DNA of 54,044 nt from CAVQGF01 sp045807945 (GTDB lineage Bacteria > Acidobacteriota > Terriglobia > Terriglobales > Acidobacteriaceae). Positions within the stretch are counted from its first letter, which is position 1. Every line of letters begins with the position of its first letter. Below the pieces are notes generated by a model. That model saw only the letters and a program-made list of their open reading frames with translations, was not told the origin of the DNA and did not search any database. Both the position numbers and the translations under genes were made by a program. The stretch is taken from NCBI GenBank assembly GCA_045807945.1, contig JBJMGI010000080.1, forward strand, positions 1-54,044, given 5' to 3'. Below, piece by piece: positions 52,132 to 54,044 of the stretch.

Positions 52132-53106
52132 CTAAACACCAAAACTCCGCTGATATGCGCTGGGCGAGGACCCGGTATGGCGCTGAAAAAGGGACCGGAA
52201 GAATGCCACGTCCTGGTAACCGACCGCTTCGCTGATCTCCTGCACACTGCGGTGATTACTCTCAAGCATGTGGCGCGCGGCAGCGACGCGTAACTTCTGC
52301 AGGTAGATGATGGGGCTGTCACCAGTCGCCTGCTTGAAGCGGCGGACGAAATTACGCAGGCTCATACCGACGCGGTGCGCCAGCGACTCGAGCGGGAAGC
52401 TGCGCTGGAAGTTTTTATGCAGCCACTCCTGCGCGCTCGAGATCATGTCGTCGCTATGCTCGGTCTTCAAGGGAACAATGGCGAATCCCGACTGCCAAGC
52501 GCGTGGCGTTCCGATTACGAGTGACTTCGCAGTTTGCAGCGCGATCTCATGTCCGCAGAACTTTTCCACCAGGTACAAGCTCAAGTCGAGTGAGGCGTTC
52601 ACGCCTCCGCCGCAGTAGAAGCCGCGATCTTCGGTGACCATCAGCTCCGGCATCCACTTCACCTTCGGATACAGCTGACGGAATTTGTCGGCGATGGCCC
52701 AATGCGTGGTCGCGCGTTTTCCGTCGAGCAGGCCCGCTGCGGCAACGAACCCGACGCCCGAGCAGACGCTCGCGACAGCGGTGCCGCGCTTTTGCCAGCG
52801 CTTCAACCAAGGCACGACTTCCTCGTTGCGCTCAAGAACGTCATCGAAACCGACTCCCGTGGACGGGATAAAGATGAGGTCGCACTTACGAATGTCGCGC
52901 AGCGCGCCTTCCGGATGGAGCTTCAGCGGCCCATGGCACTGGATGGGGCGGCCGTCCACCGACGCGGTGGTCACGCGGAAGCGTGCATCGGAGCGCGTGC
53001 CCGTGAGCATGTTCCACAGGCTTCCAGCGTGCAGAAATACTTCGACCGGCCCTACGGCGGTAGAAGGGAAGGTGTCTTCGGTGAACAGTACAGTGACGTC
53101 GCGCAT
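52132..53106 (-). CDS. GlxA-type regulator: DJ-1/PfpI domain with AraC helix-turn-helix
   Basis: The 324-residue protein starts with a DJ-1/PfpI-like domain (residues about 3-190), in which C115 lies in the elbow ASVCSGVGFVAAAG and the Glu-like residue near VEVFLHAG. The C-terminal AraC domain (about 225-322) has MSLRNFVRRFKQATGDSPII, SVQEISEAVGYQDVAFFRSL and FQRHTGSSPSAYQR. Such regulators often control betaine, arginine or stress genes. The divergent OsmC gene at 53261 is a plausible target. The ATG at 53106 begins MRDVTVLFTEDTF. Confidence 0.92.
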   Translation of the reverse strand: MRDVTVLFTEDTFPSTAVGPVEVFLHAGSLWNMLTGTRSDARFRVTTASVDGRPIQCHGPLKLHPEGALRDIRKCDLIFIPSTGVGFDDVLERNEEVVPWLKRWQKRGTAVASVCSGVGFVAAAGLLDGKRATTHWAIADKFRQLYPKVKWMPELMVTEDRGFYCGGGVNASLDLSLYLVEKFCGHEIALQTAKSLVIGTPRAWQSGFAIVPLKTEHSDDMISSAQEWLHKNFQRSFPLESLAHRVGMSLRNFVRRFKQATGDSPIIYLQKLRVAAARHMLESNHRSVQEISEAVGYQDVAFFRSLFQRHTGSSPSAYQRSFGV

Positions 53107-53260
53107 GATAGCTCCGAGCAGGGTGGCTTAAAAACCTACTTAGAATGTCATATCAGCCATCTTGTGGCAAGAGGATTCTGCCTCTACTCTGGAACTATCG
53201 GCGACAAAGTCGAGAGAAATGAAAGAGGCTGAAATATGGTCAGCGCTCGGGAGATGAGTA

Positions 53261-53827
53261 ATGCCAGTCGCAAGCAAATTCTTGAATGGTGTGGATGTTC
53301 TGCGGATGCAGGAGACGATCCAGGCGGTCGGCGAGACGCCGAAGCTGGGGAAGTTCACATTCCGCGTAGCGAATCAGTGGGTGGACGGAGCGGAGAACAG
53401 GACCGAAACCAGGGACTTTAATGCGGGCGGTAAAGAGGAGAAGCACTTTTCCAACTTCACCCTGGTGGCAGACGAGCATGACATCCTGCTCGGAAAAGAC
53501 GTGGGCGCGAACCCGGTGGAGCATCTATTGCATGCGTTGGCTTCGTGCGTGACGACCTCGATGGTCTACCACGCCTCCGCACGCGGGATCGCGATCGAAG
53601 CGGTGGAATCGGAGCTGGATGGCGACATCGATCTGCAAGGCTTCCTTGGACTGAACGAATCGGTGCGAAAGGGATTTCAGCAGATCCGCTTCAAGTTCCG
53701 GATCAAGGCCGACATAACGGACGCGCAGCTGAAGCAGTTGGCGGAGTTGGGGCCGGCATTCTCGCCAGTGTTTGACACCATAACCAAAGGAACGCCAGTT
53801 TCCATTTCAGCAGAACGCATGCGCTGA
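53261..53827 (+). CDS. OsmC-family peroxide-reductase-like protein
   Basis: This 188-residue protein has the OsmC fold. The redox-active cysteine is C96 in NPVEHLLHALASCVTTSMVY, which precedes the central helix. The second half has VRKGFQQIRFKFRIKADIT and ends FSPVFDTITKGTPVSISAE. In classical OsmC a second cysteine lies before PV; here that position is a Ser or Phe, so it resembles the YhfA-like subgroup. The ATG at 53261 is used; an internal ATG 15 residues on is possible. It is divergent from the GlxA-type regulator. Confidence 0.88.
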   Translation: MPVASKFLNGVDVLRMQETIQAVGETPKLGKFTFRVANQWVDGAENRTETRDFNAGGKEEKHFSNFTLVADEHDILLGKDVGANPVEHLLHALASCVTTSMVYHASARGIAIEAVESELDGDIDLQGFLGLNESVRKGFQQIRFKFRIKADITDAQLKQLAELGPAFSPVFDTITKGTPVSISAERMR

Positions 53828-53878
53828 GGCTGATCGGGGCCGGTTCGCTAAGCGCTGGGGAAGGCGATGAGGCCCGCT

Positions 53879-54044
53879 TTATTGCGCGCGCGATTGTCCC
53901 GGCGACTGGATACCCATTTCGGACGAGATGGCAAGCTGCTGTGACTGAAGCTCGGCGAGATTTTTATCAAGCTTTTGTAGGAGAGCGACGACCTCGTCGT
54001 CGCTCGCGCGCTCCACGTTCTTGCTGAGAGCCTTGCTTTGGCTC
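53879..54044 (-). CDS. 3' end of an unidentified gene
   Basis: A minus-strand frame enters from the right edge and stops at 53879. The visible 55 residues are hydrophilic and helical, with a likely coiled coil (DEVVALLQKLDKNLAELQSQ) and a Gln- and Ser-rich tail ending SPGQSRAQ. No domain can be recognised from this fragment. It is convergent with the OsmC gene, 51 bases away. Confidence 0.55.
   Translation of the reverse strand, partial: SQSKALSKNVERASDDEVVALLQKLDKNLAELQSQQLAISSEMGIQSPGQSRAQ

Overview
This 54 kb chromosomal window looks like an Acidobacteriota genome, probably class Terriglobia near Koribacter or Sulfotelmatobacter. That is inferred from gene content: an Oar-type TonB-dependent receptor with an N-terminal carboxypeptidase-like domain, a remnant of an acidobacterial VWFA-related protein, TTG and GTG starts, and many small secreted proteins. 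No plasmid, phage, IS or CRISPR hallmark was seen.

Layout. 1-18 kb is conserved and tightly packed: the 5' end of an FAD oxidoreductase, a GcvT-family protein, a cupin, two methyltransferases, an APC permease coupled to a 51-residue zinc-ribbon gene, the type IV pilus block pilB-pilT-pilC-pilS-pilR behind a near-consensus sigma-70 promoter, an S-adenosylmethionine hydrolase, a prolyl oligopeptidase, a frameshifted TonB-like gene, an EamA exporter and tRNA-Asn. 18-48.9 kb is accessory: secreted proteins of unknown role, small enzymes, stress and repair genes, a LytTR regulator, a large TonB-dependent receptor and four broken genes that meet pairwise at two rearrangement junctions (about 25.79 and 48.54 kb). 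48.9-54 kb returns to ordinary genes: a Na+/H+ antiporter, a second AdaA-AlkA fusion, a GlxA-type regulator and an OsmC protein.

The main discovery is a shared promoter architecture found at seven places between 20.2 and 44.7 kb. Each has two direct copies of a 10-bp motif, consensus AAGTGGYYAT, whose starts are exactly 24 bp apart. The downstream copy runs into a -35-like TTG/TTT, and a -10-like TAnnnT follows about 32 bp after that copy starts. The seven sites precede three transcription units that contain paralogous secreted DUF1579-like proteins, an operon of a beta-barrel protein, M28 peptidase, NIPSNAP and glycolipid-binding protein, a DinB-like protein, an ABM/PEP-mutase-like operon, and the gene for a receiver-less LytTR protein. 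LytTR domains are known to bind paired direct repeats, so that protein is the best candidate regulator and may control itself. It is unproven, and the 24-bp period is longer than the roughly 21-22 bp typical of the family.
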